Assembly: GCA_038373885.1 (NCBI GenBank)
Contig: JAWZYV010012385.1
Location: forward strand, 1-64,000
Source: Cheiracanthium punctorium
Lineage: Eukaryota > Arthropoda > Arachnida > Araneae > Cheiracanthiidae
DNA: 64,000 nt
Reading direction: 5' to 3'
The notes beneath the pieces are model-generated. The model searched no databases. It saw nothing but the letters and a program-made list of their open reading frames with translations, and was not told the origin of the DNA. Below are positions 11,536-21,913 of the stretch, one piece after another; positions within the stretch are counted from its first letter, which is position 1, and the number at the start of each line of letters is the position of its first letter. The translations under genes were made by a program, and so were the position numbers.

Positions 11536-12661
11536 TAATACTCGCGTAATCGCTATGTTGTATTCTATGTTTCTTAAACATTATTATTTTCCACTTAATC
11601 TGTGCTTCTTTCTTCAGGCTTTTATAACTAAATGCGCGTAAAACAAGCATATTTGAGCTTTAATAAACGTATAAGAAAGATTTTTTGAGCATAGCTAAAG
11701 GAGCTCATCAAATATAACAGCTTTTGAACAGTTTAATAAAAAATTAATAATTTTATTCTAAATATCAATTTTTTAAATTATAATTTTACAAGAAAAATAA
11801 TTAGGTATAAATACGAATTTTAACTATCATAAATCCCTCTTCTTCTCTATGTTATAGTATAATAAACATTATAACTGATTACTAGTTGCGTACCGTTCTT
11901 CGTACGGAAGGAAACAAATGTTTTTCTTACTCATACAGTAATTTTAATTCAATCTTTACGAAATTTCAAAATATGAGAAATTCTTTGCCTTACAGATACT
12001 TACTTGAGATGGTATATAGCATAACTGCAAAATGATAACACAAAAACTATGTCAGTATTATTTGAGGTCAAAACGAACATAAAAAGTGTTTTGCAAAAAA
12101 AATCTATTCACTTTCAAAGTGTTTCTGGGTGCCTCCATAATAGAATGGCCAATACTTTCGGGCCGTTTCAGAGACAAATGGCTTATGGGCAAGTGACTGC
12201 CCATTATTGCCCTACGATAGATTTAAAGATGCAGTACTCAAAATTCGTAAATGATACGTACTCTTAAATTTTAATCAATGGCTACGCACGTGACGTATTT
12301 TTTGCTTCAGCTGTTATTCTGATTGAATTTCGAAAGTTGAATCGCTACATCAAAATGACGTAGTTACTTATGAAAATTCAGAGTCACGTTTGAAAGTAGT
12401 TTCATTTATTTATATTTAGCGATGACTTATTTAATGTTTCTGTTGCCATCTTGGCAACTGTGCAGACACTTTATGTCAGGAATGGTAACGAAATCTTGAA
12501 GCCACTGAAATAGTCTGCCACTTCAGACATCTCCAAAATATGTTCTATTGGTCTAAATGCGACAAGGTTAGAACTAAATATAATTCAAATGAAACGCTTG
12601 ACATCTATCAAATTTAAGATAGAAACTTATATATATATATATATATATATATCAATTGGTA

Positions 12662-12697
<36 letters not shown>

Positions 12698-12921
12698 AGA
12701 AATATTTTCAGATTTGATCTTAAAAAGTAATGTCCGTAGATACTACATCACTTCACAAATCAAGTAACTTTACTGTTCCCAAAAATCTAAAAAAAAAAAA
12801 ACAGTAATAATACTAAACCTCACATCTTGTGCATTAAAACAGTAGTTATCGATTTCTCCTCTTCCAAAACGATTTACCCAGTCTTACAGATCAGTAACTA
12901 TATCATTCTGCTTACCTTCGC
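11536..12921. other. No gene seen; simple repeats
   Basis: A+T-rich. It contains (TA)n at 12629-12652 and a ~25-T run near 12667-12692. The ORF at 12049-12267 has no recognisable domain. Confidence 0.6.
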
Positions 12922-12978
12922 AAGGTAGACACTGTATAATTAACGATTTACCATCGTTAATTATACAGTATCTACCTT
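12922..12978. repeat. Perfect-loop hairpin, 26-bp stem
   Basis: The left half AAGGTAGACACTGTATAATT plus AACGAT is followed by a 5-nt loop TTACC and the inverse half, with only one mismatch. It could be a tiny foldback element or a transposon tip. No TSD could be assigned. Confidence 0.85.
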
Positions 12979-13220
12979 GATTGCTCCACAGTACAGGGTG
13001 ATTATAGAACTTTGGAAGGTTATATCTTGAAAAGAATACAAGTATTTTATTCCTTTTTTTAAAAAATAACATAATTAAACAATGCTCTTCGTTAGCGGAC
13101 AGCAGAGCCCAAGCGTTATTGTGGCACTAAAACGAGGATGACTGCAACCATGTAAACTGCAACACCAGGCATGCTGAAAAATATGTATGGAACGTATTCT
13201 GCTACAGAATGGATATTGTT

Positions 13221-13577
13221 CGTGTATCTGGTAGTGGTCACATTGAACATTATAACTTTATGCAGTTGGTCACTTTAAAATGTTATTTTTTATTTCTTTG
13301 TTCTCAAAATGCGTGTATTTGGTAGTGGTCACATCGATCACTATAACTTTATGCTGTTGGTCACTTTAAAATGTTATTTTTTATTTCCTTTTCCCCAAAA
13401 TGCGTGTACCTGGTAGTGGTAACATTGAACATCATAACTGTGTGCTATTAGTAACTTTAAATTGTTATATTTTCAAATTTCTGTATCCGCAAAATGCGTA
13501 CATATTGTATGTATAATTTTACGCTCCCAATAACTTTAAAATGTTACTTTATATTTATTTTTACCCAAATTACGTTT
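13221..13577. repeat. Tandem array, period ~91 bp, four diverged copies
   Basis: Copies start at about 13221, 13312, 13403 and 13497 with CGTGTATCTGGTAGTGG and related forms. Each holds ATAACTTTATGC, GGTCACTTTAAAATGTTA and a T-rich end with CCAAAATG. Divergence increases to the right; the fourth copy has lost the TGGTAGTGGT block. Confidence 0.88.
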
Positions 13578-13789
13578 ATTTTTTGCAGTCTTGTATATAT
13601 ATATATATAGCCATTAAAAGTCGGGATGTTCGTTTGTAAACACTCCGTATAATCTACTTCCACAGGTTTCTGCAAACAAAAATATAACCGATATATTCAC
13701 ATAGTATGCAAAATGTCTTGAAATTTTACATGCAGAATAATATTCAAAACTTATCCTAAAAACGCAATATTTCATAGACATACTTGTAG

Positions 13790-13950
13790 AATATTTCGAG
13801 GTCATTTATATCCCCTCAGTCATAACGGGAATTTATTTCCTTTCAAGATTGCATTATCATTTATCATCCTGAAACGATCATTACTCGGAAACGCCTCAAT
13901 ATAAAACTTTGACCCTGTCATACATCAGTTCAGTTTTTTTTTTTTTTATG
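13790..13950 (+). repeat. Dispersed repeat C, copy 2
   Basis: Best preserved alongside copy 1: ATTTATATCCCCTCAGTCAT, AATTTATTTCCTTTC, ATCATTTATCATCCTGAAAC, GATCATTACTCG and then TTTGACCCTGTCAT. See 11390-11535. Confidence 0.7.
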
Positions 13951-14534
13951 ACATGTTCATTATATCTATGCTAGCTCTAAAAAAAAGGGTCATATGAGGT
14001 TTCCAATTATTAACATTAACTGCGAAAGCTTTTTTTCTAGGATATAGAAAGTGTCTCAAAAGCATTGACCTCAGCTTTTATTATTTATGAATGGGTCAGA
14101 ACTCTAACTGAACATGATTTTATAAAATTGATTTCCGATTTTTAAGGGGTTAAATTTGAATGAATACGAATTTTGAGCTTTTATGCGTATCCCAATCAAG
14201 AACATTCCCCAATTAGTAGAATATGCCACCAATTTGTTCGAAATGTTAGTCTTCCATCATTAAGAGTCTGAGAGATACATTTAAACAATATTTATGAGCA
14301 GCTGCTCAAAAATTTGAATTTAAACTTTTATACATAGAGTGCAAATATGTGTTTTATTTCGTAATTTCTGTACAACCCATGGAGATCGTGCGTGATCATT
14401 CGATGTGAGCCGCTCATCGACAGTCGTCGAAAAATGTTTAAGTCAAGATTTATTTTACTTTGATATATCTTTCGCTTTTTAGGATAAAATGCTCAAATGT
14501 GGAATTTAAAATCATTAATATATGAGCCACTCTT
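13951..14534. other. No gene seen
   Basis: A+T-rich sequence without domains or clear repeats. Confidence 0.55.
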
Positions 14535-14712
<178 letters not shown>

Positions 14713-14778
14713 CTATATTTACGGAATATTATTGTAAAAATTTAGAACTTGTATTTACTTAAATTTAATCCTCTGAAA

Positions 14779-15385
14779 TGCGAGGGTCATCCGAAAAATG
14801 TTTCCCACTGCCGATAAAAAGGAGCAAAACATTATCACCTGTAAAGATTTATTGCAAAAGATGCAGCAATATTTCAGCTACTTCTCTACATAAGAATAGC
14901 CGGTATTGTTGGGGGCCTAGCTCCCCAAGTTAGAATATGCCAGTTCAGCAAATCTTCCTCTTCATCCACTGTAATTCCACTTTTAAATGAACCCTTGGTC
15001 CACGCTTGATAGCCTCCCAATCCTACTAAAAGTATAGGGTTATCCTCAAGTTCTGGAGGGTGACAGAGCCTTCTATAAATGTCTTCACGTAAAAGACACA
15101 CTGCACTACTCGATTCCAACAGAGCTGTGATTGTCAAATCACCCATTTTTGTTTCCTTAACTACCTTACTTATCGTATCGTGGGATAAGTTTTTGTAATC
15201 CAGAGTCATAGAAGTCTGCCGCCTGAGAATTTAGTCAGCATGTCATAGCTGTTTGCAGTCTTTCTCTGTGGGAAAGTGATACCCGGACAGAAACTTCTTC
15301 AAGTGAATGTCGCTTTGAGCAAGATCGGTACCACAGGGTGGATGGTCAAACACCTCCCAGCGAAATTTCTGTGGGTACGGGGCGA
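14779..15385 (-). pseudogene. mariner transposase C-terminus and 3' end, interrupted
   Basis: On the minus strand, 15385-15243 encodes WEVFDHPPCGTDLAQSD and then HLKKFLSGYHF, matching the mariner DD34D catalytic end (consensus WEVLDHPPYSPDLAPSD), with the third catalytic Asp retained but surrounding residues altered. After a frameshift, ADFYDSGLQKLIPRYDK, also mariner C-terminal sequence, can be read at about 15160-15216. Nearer 14779 the untranslated end TTGCAATAAATCTTTAC and a mariner-type terminal repeat (CGAGGGTCATCCGAAAAA on the plus strand) are present. A gypsy-type protease segment separates the C-terminus from the 3' end. The 5' two thirds of the element are missing. Confidence 0.82.
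14886..15165 (-). pseudogene. Ty3/gypsy-type aspartic protease fragment inside mariner
   Basis: The minus-strand frame reads GDLTITALLESSSAVCLLRE, then LEDNPILLVGLGGYQAWTKG and SFKSGITVDEEEDLL. This is the order of a Ty3/gypsy retrotransposon protease: the ALLDTGSS-like flap start, the LVGLGG hydrophobic-GG motif, and the strands between. The catalytic D-(S/T)-G is replaced by E-S-S, so the enzyme is dead. The frame is open from the mariner segment into this one, making a chimeric 107-codon ORF. No LTR or reverse transcriptase is found nearby. Confidence 0.75.
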
Positions 15386-15454
15386 TGTATGGGAACTTTT
15401 TTTCTTTTGAGCGAAATAACTGGTATATGTATTTAGTATAGTTTGATATCATTT

Positions 15455-15556
15455 GGAAAACTATTGCTGTATTTTTTGCAATAAATCTTTTAGGTAATAA
15501 TATTTTGTTCATTTTTATTAGCCGTGGGAAACTTGATATCCGGACGATCATAATAT
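15455..15556 (+). mobile_element. Second mariner 3'-end fragment, inverted to the first
   Basis: TTTTTTGCAATAAATCTTTTAGG, AATATTTTGTTC, TTTTTATTAGCCGTGGGAAAC and ATCCGGACGATC match, in inverse orientation, the 3' end at 14786-14870 (shared TTGCAATAAATCTTTA, GGTGATAATGTTTTGCTCCT-like block, GTGGGAAAC, CGGATGACC). The match is longer than a terminal repeat, so it is a second mariner copy facing the first. Confidence 0.7.
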
Positions 15557-15639
15557 TTAAAGCCATTTTTATAAAATTAATAATAATGTATTGTCCCAAT
15601 TTGGGGGATATATCGTTAACAGTTTCCAAGTCACGTTTA

Positions 15640-17165
15640 CGAAATTTTGCGAATTATTCTATATGTCTGTGATTAATCTATATAAGAAATAATAGCTGAG
15701 ATCAATGTTTTCGTGACGCACTGCATAGATGCACAGATCGCGGGAGACTGTGCCGCTTTGCAGTGATTCTAAAATTATTGGAATTTTATGGTATAATATT
15801 TTAAGCTCTATTAGGTATAAAACATATGAATTGGTATCATTTGGAAAAATATTTTAAATGATATTACTGTGACGTTACATAATTCCTATCATCAGCTTCG
15901 TTATTGTGTGATTATATTTTAAATATCTAATTCGGACTATATAACGATTCTGCTTGCTACTGTGTTTAAGTGTTTCACATTCGCAAATCCAAATTTTTTT
16001 TTTTCGTCATTCGTTTGCTTATTTTTATTACCTTGTTTTGGATTGAAATTCATCTAAAGGTGTGGATGTTGATGGCTCTGAATTGTCACTTTTACTATGA
16101 ATTTCAGGTTGAACACTGTTATATCGATTTCCTTTGCAATGAAATAAATTTACCATGAGAGAACTTTATATGTTCAGTGAAGGAAGAGTCATGCACTTAG
16201 ATTAAGAAAGAGCGAGAAAGCAACAATGAAACAACTAATTTATTTCATATTATTGGATACAAAGATGAAAAATTTAACATAAATTTCAAACTGAAATTAA
16301 AAAATACACGCTGCGCTTGTAATAAATATTTAATTTACTTTAATTTGAAATAAATTTTGAATACTTACTTAAATGTATAGCATTATATATTTACTGCTTT
16401 TAATTTCCCTTTTAAATACCCCTCATTAAAAGTTTTATAAGGAAGTTTTTTAATTGTTTGTTTTTTATTGATAGAGTAAACAGTATTTTACAGAAAATCA
16501 ATTTTGTAATTATTGGCATTACGCCCACAGCTTTATAAATTCAGAGGGTGCTATATGAAGGGGATTCTTCAATGTGACCAATTACCGTTCAATTCAGAAT
16601 GATGAAAGCAATTCTAATATTACTTTGAATGCCTTTTTATATCCCTTCTTATTAACTTGCTATTGAAATTATAGCTTTTTTTTTTTAAATCTCAAATATA
16701 TAGATTCTTCCCAAAACGATTAGTAGCAAATCAAAAATTGAAGCTGCCTTTTAATCTTCAAAGGTTCAATTTTTGTATGTAATGTTTTTATGAGCACTAT
16801 CTTTCAAACCCACGAAATATATTACAATCATTTAAAAAATAATTTCGCAGGTTGTAATACGAATTTACCTCTATGTATCTTTTATATTCTGAGGTATCAG
16901 GTGATTAAATTTAATGAAGCATGAACAGAAAGTAAAACCCAATAAGAAATTTTCTTTAATGTATCCGGGAAGATTAAATAAATAGCAAAGATTTTCAGTG
17001 AACTGTGCAATCTAGTTTCACACAATTTTTTTTTTCTTTCAAAAGATAAGGTTTGATACACTGAAATTTTTTAAAAAATATCATATTTTCAAACGTTTCT
17101 TTCTTGAGGATATATAGAAAACCAATACTTGAAAGTGTACAGCGGATTTGCAATACATCATGTGT
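15640..17165. other. No gene seen
   Basis: A+T-rich. The 62-codon frame at 15970-16158 is dominated by a T run and hydrophobic codons and has no recognisable domain. No repeat boundary was identified. Confidence 0.55.
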
Positions 17166-17169
17166 AAAA

Positions 17170-17285
17170 GAATGTTTTTACGCCATTTATTCTCCCTGAA
17201 TCGTAACTTAAATTTATTTCCTTTCACGAACAGATTATCATTTATCATACTGCGATCTTGAGTCAAATGTCTGGGATCACTTCTG
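17170..17285 (+). repeat. Dispersed repeat C, copy 3
   Basis: Diverged copy with CATTTATTCTCCCTGAATCG, AATTTATTTCCTTTCACGAA and ATCATTTATCATACTG in the same order and orientation as copies 1 and 2. Confidence 0.6.
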
Positions 17286-17507
17286 GGCAAAAAATAAAAA
17301 TTCAATATGAAAGTTTTTAGGGTGGTCATTCATCAAGAAATCCTTGAATCTTGTTGTTTTCTGTATACAGTCTGTCAATTAAATAACCAAATGTCGGAAC
17401 CGTATATGAACAATACAGTTGTTGGGACATTTTTTTTTTTTTTTTTGACTTCCCCCCACAACCCCTCCCCCCCCAATTCTATTAAAAATAATAATAATAA
17501 TAATTAT

Positions 17508-18035
17508 AGGTGATATAAATCCACGAGAATCCTTTACTTTGTTTTTGAATTATGTTATTTCTCGTCAACAATGAACAACATAAAATTATAACAAATGCAA
17601 TGTAACTCTTTAAGGTATAACCCTTTCCTTTCCTCATCTACCCCACCTCATCACATCGACCCAAGCAATGCTAAAAAAAGGCAGCTGTTCTATCATAAAT
17701 ACTAGCTAGATGGCATATGATCAAAATGTTCATTGCATACTATACCACTTATATATTTGTTAAATATATGTAGTGAATCGAACCCAATTCTATTTAAAAA
17801 AAAAAAAAATAATAATAATAATAATTATGGATTATATAACTCCACGAGAATCCTTTACTTTTTTTAACTGGAAAGGACATGCTAAAATATATGTAGTGAA
17901 TCAAACCCAATTCTTTTTTTTTTTTTTAAATATATTTATGGGTGATATAACTCCACGAAAATCCTTTACTTTTTTAAACTGGAAAGAATATGCTAAAAAA
18001 GTAAAGAATTCTCGTGGAACTATATCACCTGCAAC
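17508..18035. repeat. Subrepeats with CCACGAGAATCCTTTAC core, left arm
   Basis: The core GATATAACTCCACGA(G/A)AATCC then TTTACTTTTTT occurs at about 17509, 17833 and 17942 and inverted at about 17996-18030. The last two form a hairpin around AAACTGGAAAGAATATGCT. A longer ~120-bp unit beginning GTAGTGAATC(G/A)AACCC is tandemly duplicated at about 17772 and 17892. The mirror set is in the right arm (about 20525-21050). Confidence 0.85.
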
Positions 18036-18437
18036 TATTATTATTATTATTTGTTTATTTATTTTATTTTATTTATCTAAAAAAACAGAAATCCAATCTA
18101 TTCTTTGTGATTGGTAATAATCAAAAAAGAACGTCAGAGTTGGTTGATTCCCTGGATTAAGTTTTAGGTTTGTTCTGTAATTTATGTTATTAATATCAAT
18201 CAAGTATGTTTTTTTTTTTTAACATATATAAAGTTGTTAGTTTTTAAATATGGATATATATATGTTATAATTTATATTTCAACACCCCGACCATAGAACT
18301 ATATGTTCTTAAACATTTTTAATTATTAAATTTCATGGTTTTTTTTTTTTTTTAATCATTGGAATGTCTTTTATATAAATCAATTATAAGACAATTAACA
18401 AAAGAAAAACAAAAACAATATATATTTTAAGAGTTTT

Positions 18438-18443
18438 TTTATT
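18438..18443 (-). promoter_or_regulatory. Polyadenylation signal AATAAA (left copy)
   Basis: TTTATT on the plus strand, nine bases beyond the stop of the minus-strand gene copy. Confidence 0.55.
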
Positions 18444-18451
18444 AAATCTAT

Positions 18452-19118
18452 TTAATTGTAACAAAATTTAATAAACATACAATTGTTGATTGTTACATTT
18501 GAGACATTATGTATTGATATGTCTACATGATGTGGCTGCTGTATGTTCTCTTCGTTTTTATTCGTTTCCTTCTTTCGATCTTCTGGCTGATTATTCGTCT
18601 GCTCTCGTTGTTGGAATTGCGGTGTAGTATTGACAGTGTTGTATTGGCGGTGGTGGTGAGAAGAGGAACTTGGGTTATAGGGATTAACATCCCTATTTCC
18701 TCTATTTCGTAATTGAACTTTTCCGGTACTGATACCACCGCGTGATCCTCTGCCTCGCAGCCGTGGTCTACCCCGTTTTCTCCTTATTGGTAGCATGTCT
18801 CGCGGCCCGCCTGGTGGTAGTGCTTGCTGTCCGCCTTCGTTTGGTGGTAGCATGTCTTGCTGTCCGCCTTCGTTTGGTGGTAGTGCTTGTTCATCTGGTA
18901 GCATGTCTTGCTGTCCGCCTTCGTTCGGTGGTAGTGCTTGTTCATCTGGTAGCATATCTTGCGGCCCGCCTTCCTCTGGTGGCAACGGTGGTAGTGCTTG
19001 TTCATCTGGTAGCATATCTTGCGGCCCGCCTTCGTTTGGTGGTAGTGCTTGTTCATCTGGTAGCATATCTTGCGGCCCGCTTTCCTCTGGTGGCAACGGT
19101 GGTAGTGCTTGTTCATCT
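18452..19118 (-). CDS. Pro/Glu-rich repeat protein, left-arm copy (3' exon)
   Basis: This is the inverse copy of the gene at 19190-20110, sharing all of its C-terminal part: DEQALPP-type repeats, the RRKRGRPRLRGRGSRGG basic patch and the Asn/Gln-rich tail, stop at 18452-18454. At the inner edge of the arm the sequence TTTTTTTGTTCAG precedes ATGAACAAG on the minus strand. That is an acceptor-like site which would enter the same frame in the same phase as the acceptor of the right copy. The Ser/Thr-rich segment of the right copy is absent. Whether it is expressed or is just the passenger half of the palindrome is unknown. Confidence 0.5.
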
Positions 19119-19119
19119 G

Positions 19120-19442
19120 AACAAAAAAATGTATTAAACAAAAAAATGTATTAAATAAGTAATATATTTTTTTTTTATATATATATTTAGATGATTTACC
19201 TCCATCCCCTCCCACACCCCCCGACAATTATAGAAGGGATCCGGATTATCAACTTATATCAAGTTCTTCTACCTCATCAAGTTCTACCTCATCAAGTTCT
19301 ACCTCATCAAGTTCTACCTCATCAAGTTCTACCTCATATAGTAGAAACAACAGCAACGAAGAATTGCAACCACCGTTGCCACCAGAGGAACAGGTACTAC
19401 CACCGTTGCCACCAGAGGAAGGCGGGCCGCAAGATATGCCAC
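19120..19442 (+). other. Unique centre of the palindrome
   Basis: Holds a duplicated AACAAAAAAATGTATTAA, a T-rich tract ending TATATATATATTTAG (acceptor-like), and the only copy of the gene segment coding for DDLPPSPPTPPDNYRR and the Ser/Thr repeat. Because the gene itself is made of tandem repeats, the exact inner edge of the right arm could shift by one repeat unit. Confidence 0.75.
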
Positions 19443-20110
19443 CAGATGAACAAGCACTACCACCGTTGCCACCAGAGGAAAGCGGGCCGCAAGATATGCT
19501 ACCAGATGAACAAGCACTACCACCAAACGAAGGCGGGCCGCAAGATATGCTACCAGATGAACAAGCACTACCACCGTTGCCACCAGAGGAAGGCGGGCCG
19601 CAAGATATGCTACCAGATGAACAAGCACTACCACCGAACGAAGGCGGACAGCAAGACATGCTACCAGATGAACAAGCACTACCACCAAACGAAGGCGGAC
19701 AGCAAGACATGCTACCACCAAACGAAGGCGGACAGCAAGCACTACCACCAGGCGGGCCGCGAGACATGCTACCAATAAGGAGAAAACGGGGTAGACCACG
19801 GCTGCGAGGCAGAGGATCACGCGGTGGTATCAGTACCGGAAAAGTTCAATTACGAAATAGAGGAAATAGGGATGTTAATCCCTATAACCCAAGTTCCTCT
19901 TCTCACCACCACCGCCAATACAACACTGTCAATACTACACCGCAATTCCAACAACGAGAGCAGACGAATAATCAGCCAGAAGATCGAAAGAAGGAAACGA
20001 ATAAAAACGAAGAGAACATACAGCAGCCACATCATGTAGACATATCAATACATAATGTCTCAAATGTAACAATCAACAATTGTATGTTTATTAAATTTTG
20101 TTACAATTAA
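19190..20110 (+). CDS. Pro/Glu-rich tandem-repeat protein with AT-hook-like patch, right-arm copy
   Basis: I do not recognise this protein. An open frame of about 305 codons runs from a splice-acceptor-like TATATATATATTTAG (ending 19190) to TAA at 20108-20110. In order it shows: an acidic/Pro start (DDLPPSPPTPPDNYRR); five or so SSSTS repeats; about nine imperfect repeats of DEQALPP(LPPEE/NE)GGPQDMLP; a basic patch RRKRGRPRLRGRGSRGG containing the AT-hook core RGRP; then a His/Asn/Gln-rich tail ending NVSNVTINNCMF. No initiator is clear, so it is probably a 3' exon with its 5' exon elsewhere or lost. AATAAA follows the stop within 10 bases. Six-base repeats leave other frames open too. A nucleic-acid-binding or structural role is only a guess. 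Confidence 0.5.
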   Translation, partial: DDLPPSPPTPPDNYRRDPDYQLISSSSTSSSSTSSSSTSSSSTSSSSTSYSRNNSNEELQPPLPPEEQVLPPLPPEEGGPQDMPPDEQALPPLPPEESGPQDMLPDEQALPPNEGGPQDMLPDEQALPPLPPEEGGPQDMLPDEQALPPNEGGQQDMLPDEQALPPNEGGQQDMLPPNEGGQQALPPGGPRDMLPIRRKRGRPRLRGRGSRGGISTGKVQLRNRGNRDVNPYNPSSSSHHHRQYNTVNTTPQFQQREQTNNQPEDRKKETNKNEENIQQPHHVDISIHNVSNVTINNCMFIKFCYN

Positions 20111-20118
20111 ATAGATTT

Positions 20119-20124
20119 AATAAA
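20119..20124 (+). promoter_or_regulatory. Polyadenylation signal AATAAA (right copy)
   Basis: AATAAA nine bases after the TAA stop of the right-arm gene. Confidence 0.6.
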
Positions 20125-21329
20125 AAAACTCTTAAAATATATATTGTTTTTGTTTTTCTTTTGTTAATAGTCTTATAATTGATTTATATAAAAGACATTC
20201 CAATGATTAAAAAAAAAAAAAACCATGAAATTTAATAATTAAAAATGTTTAAGAACATATAGTTCTATGGTCGGGGTGTTCAAATATAAATTATAACATA
20301 TATATATCCATATTTAAAAACTAACAACTTTATATATGTTAAAAAAAAAAAACATACTTGATTGATATTAATAACATAAATTACAGAACAAACCTAAAAC
20401 TTAATCCAGGGAATCAACCAACTCTGACGTTCTTTTTTGATTATTACCAATCACAAAGAATAGATAGGATTTCTGTTTTTTTAGATAAATAAAATAAAAT
20501 AAATAAACAAATAATAATAATAATAGTTGCAGGTGATATAGTTCCACGAGAATTCTTTACTTTTTTAGCATATTCTTTCCAGTTTAAAAAAGTAAAGGAT
20601 TTTCGTGGAGTTATATCACCCATAAATATATTTAAAAAAAAAAAAAAAGAATTGGGTTTGATTCACTACATATATTTTAGCATGTCCTTTCCAGTTAAAA
20701 AAAGTAAAGGATTCTCGTGGAGTTATATAATCCATAATTATTATTATTATTATTTTTTTTTTTTTAAATAGAATTGGGTTCGATTCACTACATATATTTA
20801 ACAAATATATAAGTGGTATAGTATGCAATGAACATTTTGATCATATGCCATCTAGCTAGTATTTATGATAGAACAGCTGCCTTTTTTTAGCATTGCTTGG
20901 GTCGATGTGATGAGGTGGGGTAGATGAGGAAAGGAAAGGGTTATACCTTAAAGAGTTACATTGCATTTGTTATAATTTTATGTTGTTCATTGTTGACGAG
21001 AAATAACATAATTCAAAAACAAAGTAAAGGATTCTCGTGGATTTATATCACCTATAATTATTATTATTATTATTTTTAATAGAATTGGGGGGGGGGAGGG
21101 GTTGTGGGGGGAAGTCAAAAAAAAAAAAAATGTCCCAACAACTGTATTGTTCATATACGGTTCCGACATTTGGTTATTTAATTGACAGACTGTACTTCGC
21201 AGAACACATTTGAAGCGGCAGAAATTTTAAGTAAAATGCTGTAGAAAGTAGATGGCATAGAATGCACATTCAGCTTGTAATAGATTTTTGAAAACTTCGA
21301 ACACTTATCTGTAATTTTAATGAAACACT

Positions 21330-21913
21330 GTGAGGTAAATAAAATAAAGTATGTTGTTATACCTGGAAAGCACTGTAGGGCGGAATCAATATTCTGAATC
21401 TGCTACACCGAAATGATATTTATACATATTATGGAATTTGGTTCCACATAGTGTATTTTGTGCCAGTATAATGTTGTAACAAGCAGATGAAGCATTCCGT
21501 AATACATGTGAAAAAATGCATTGTAGGGCAGAATCAATGTTCTGACGATACTGAAAAATGATATTCAAAGAATTTGTGCTGGCTCAAAATAGTGTATTTT
21601 GTGCCAGTATGATATTGTGAGGTAAATAAAATTAAGTATATCGTATTACGTGTGAAGAAATGCATTGTACGACAAAATCAATACTCTTGAGCTACAGCGA
21701 AATGATATTCATACAAATTGTGCAAGTTTGGCACCCAATAGTATATTTTGAGCCAGTATGATGATGTGCGATAATTAAAATGAAGTATGTAGTAATACGT
21801 GTTAAAAAGTACATTACAGGACAGAATCAACGTTCTGAGAATCCAGATAAATAATATTTGCATTTGCGTGTGCAATTTTGTCTCCACATGGAATATTTCG
21901 TGCCTTACAGTGC
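21330..21913. repeat. Tandem array, period ~140-149 bp, four diverged copies
   Basis: Units start at about 21330, 21476, 21616 and 21765 with TGTGAGGTAAATAAAAT-like sequence. Each contains GCA(C/T)TGTA(G/C)G(G/A)C, GAATCAAT(G/A)TTCTGA, GAAATGATATT(C/T)AT and a closing block TATTTTGTGCCAGTAT(G/A)AT. Divergence is moderate. It lies just outside the right end of the large palindrome. Confidence 0.88.

Larger units (their letters stand above)
17366..21194. mobile_element. 3.8 kb palindromic element with ~1.75 kb inverted arms
   Basis: The left arm 17366-19119 and right arm 19443-21194 are inverse copies of 1754 and 1752 bp, separated by a 323-bp unique centre (19120-19442). Both outer ends read TA-CAGTCTGTCAATTAAA, so the repeat is bounded by TA on each side, compatible with a TA target duplication as made by Tc1/mariner-type transposases. 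Arms differ by scattered substitutions (for example near 18275 versus 20282 and near 18098 versus 20465) and homopolymer lengths, arguing against a simple read-through artefact. Each arm contains hairpin-rich subrepeats and the 3' part of one Pro/Glu-rich gene. No transposase is visible. Confidence 0.85.

Noticed and set aside
18742..19154. Plus-strand ORFs over the left-arm gene (glycine/serine/cysteine-rich and leucine/valine-rich)
   Set aside because: They are antisense or shifted readings of the same tandem repeat; only the frame with the basic patch, Asn/Gln-rich tail and following AATAAA looks coherent.
17366..21194. Palindrome as a simple sequencing hairpin artefact
   Set aside because: Arms differ by substitutions and the 323-bp centre is unique, though long-read confirmation is still needed.
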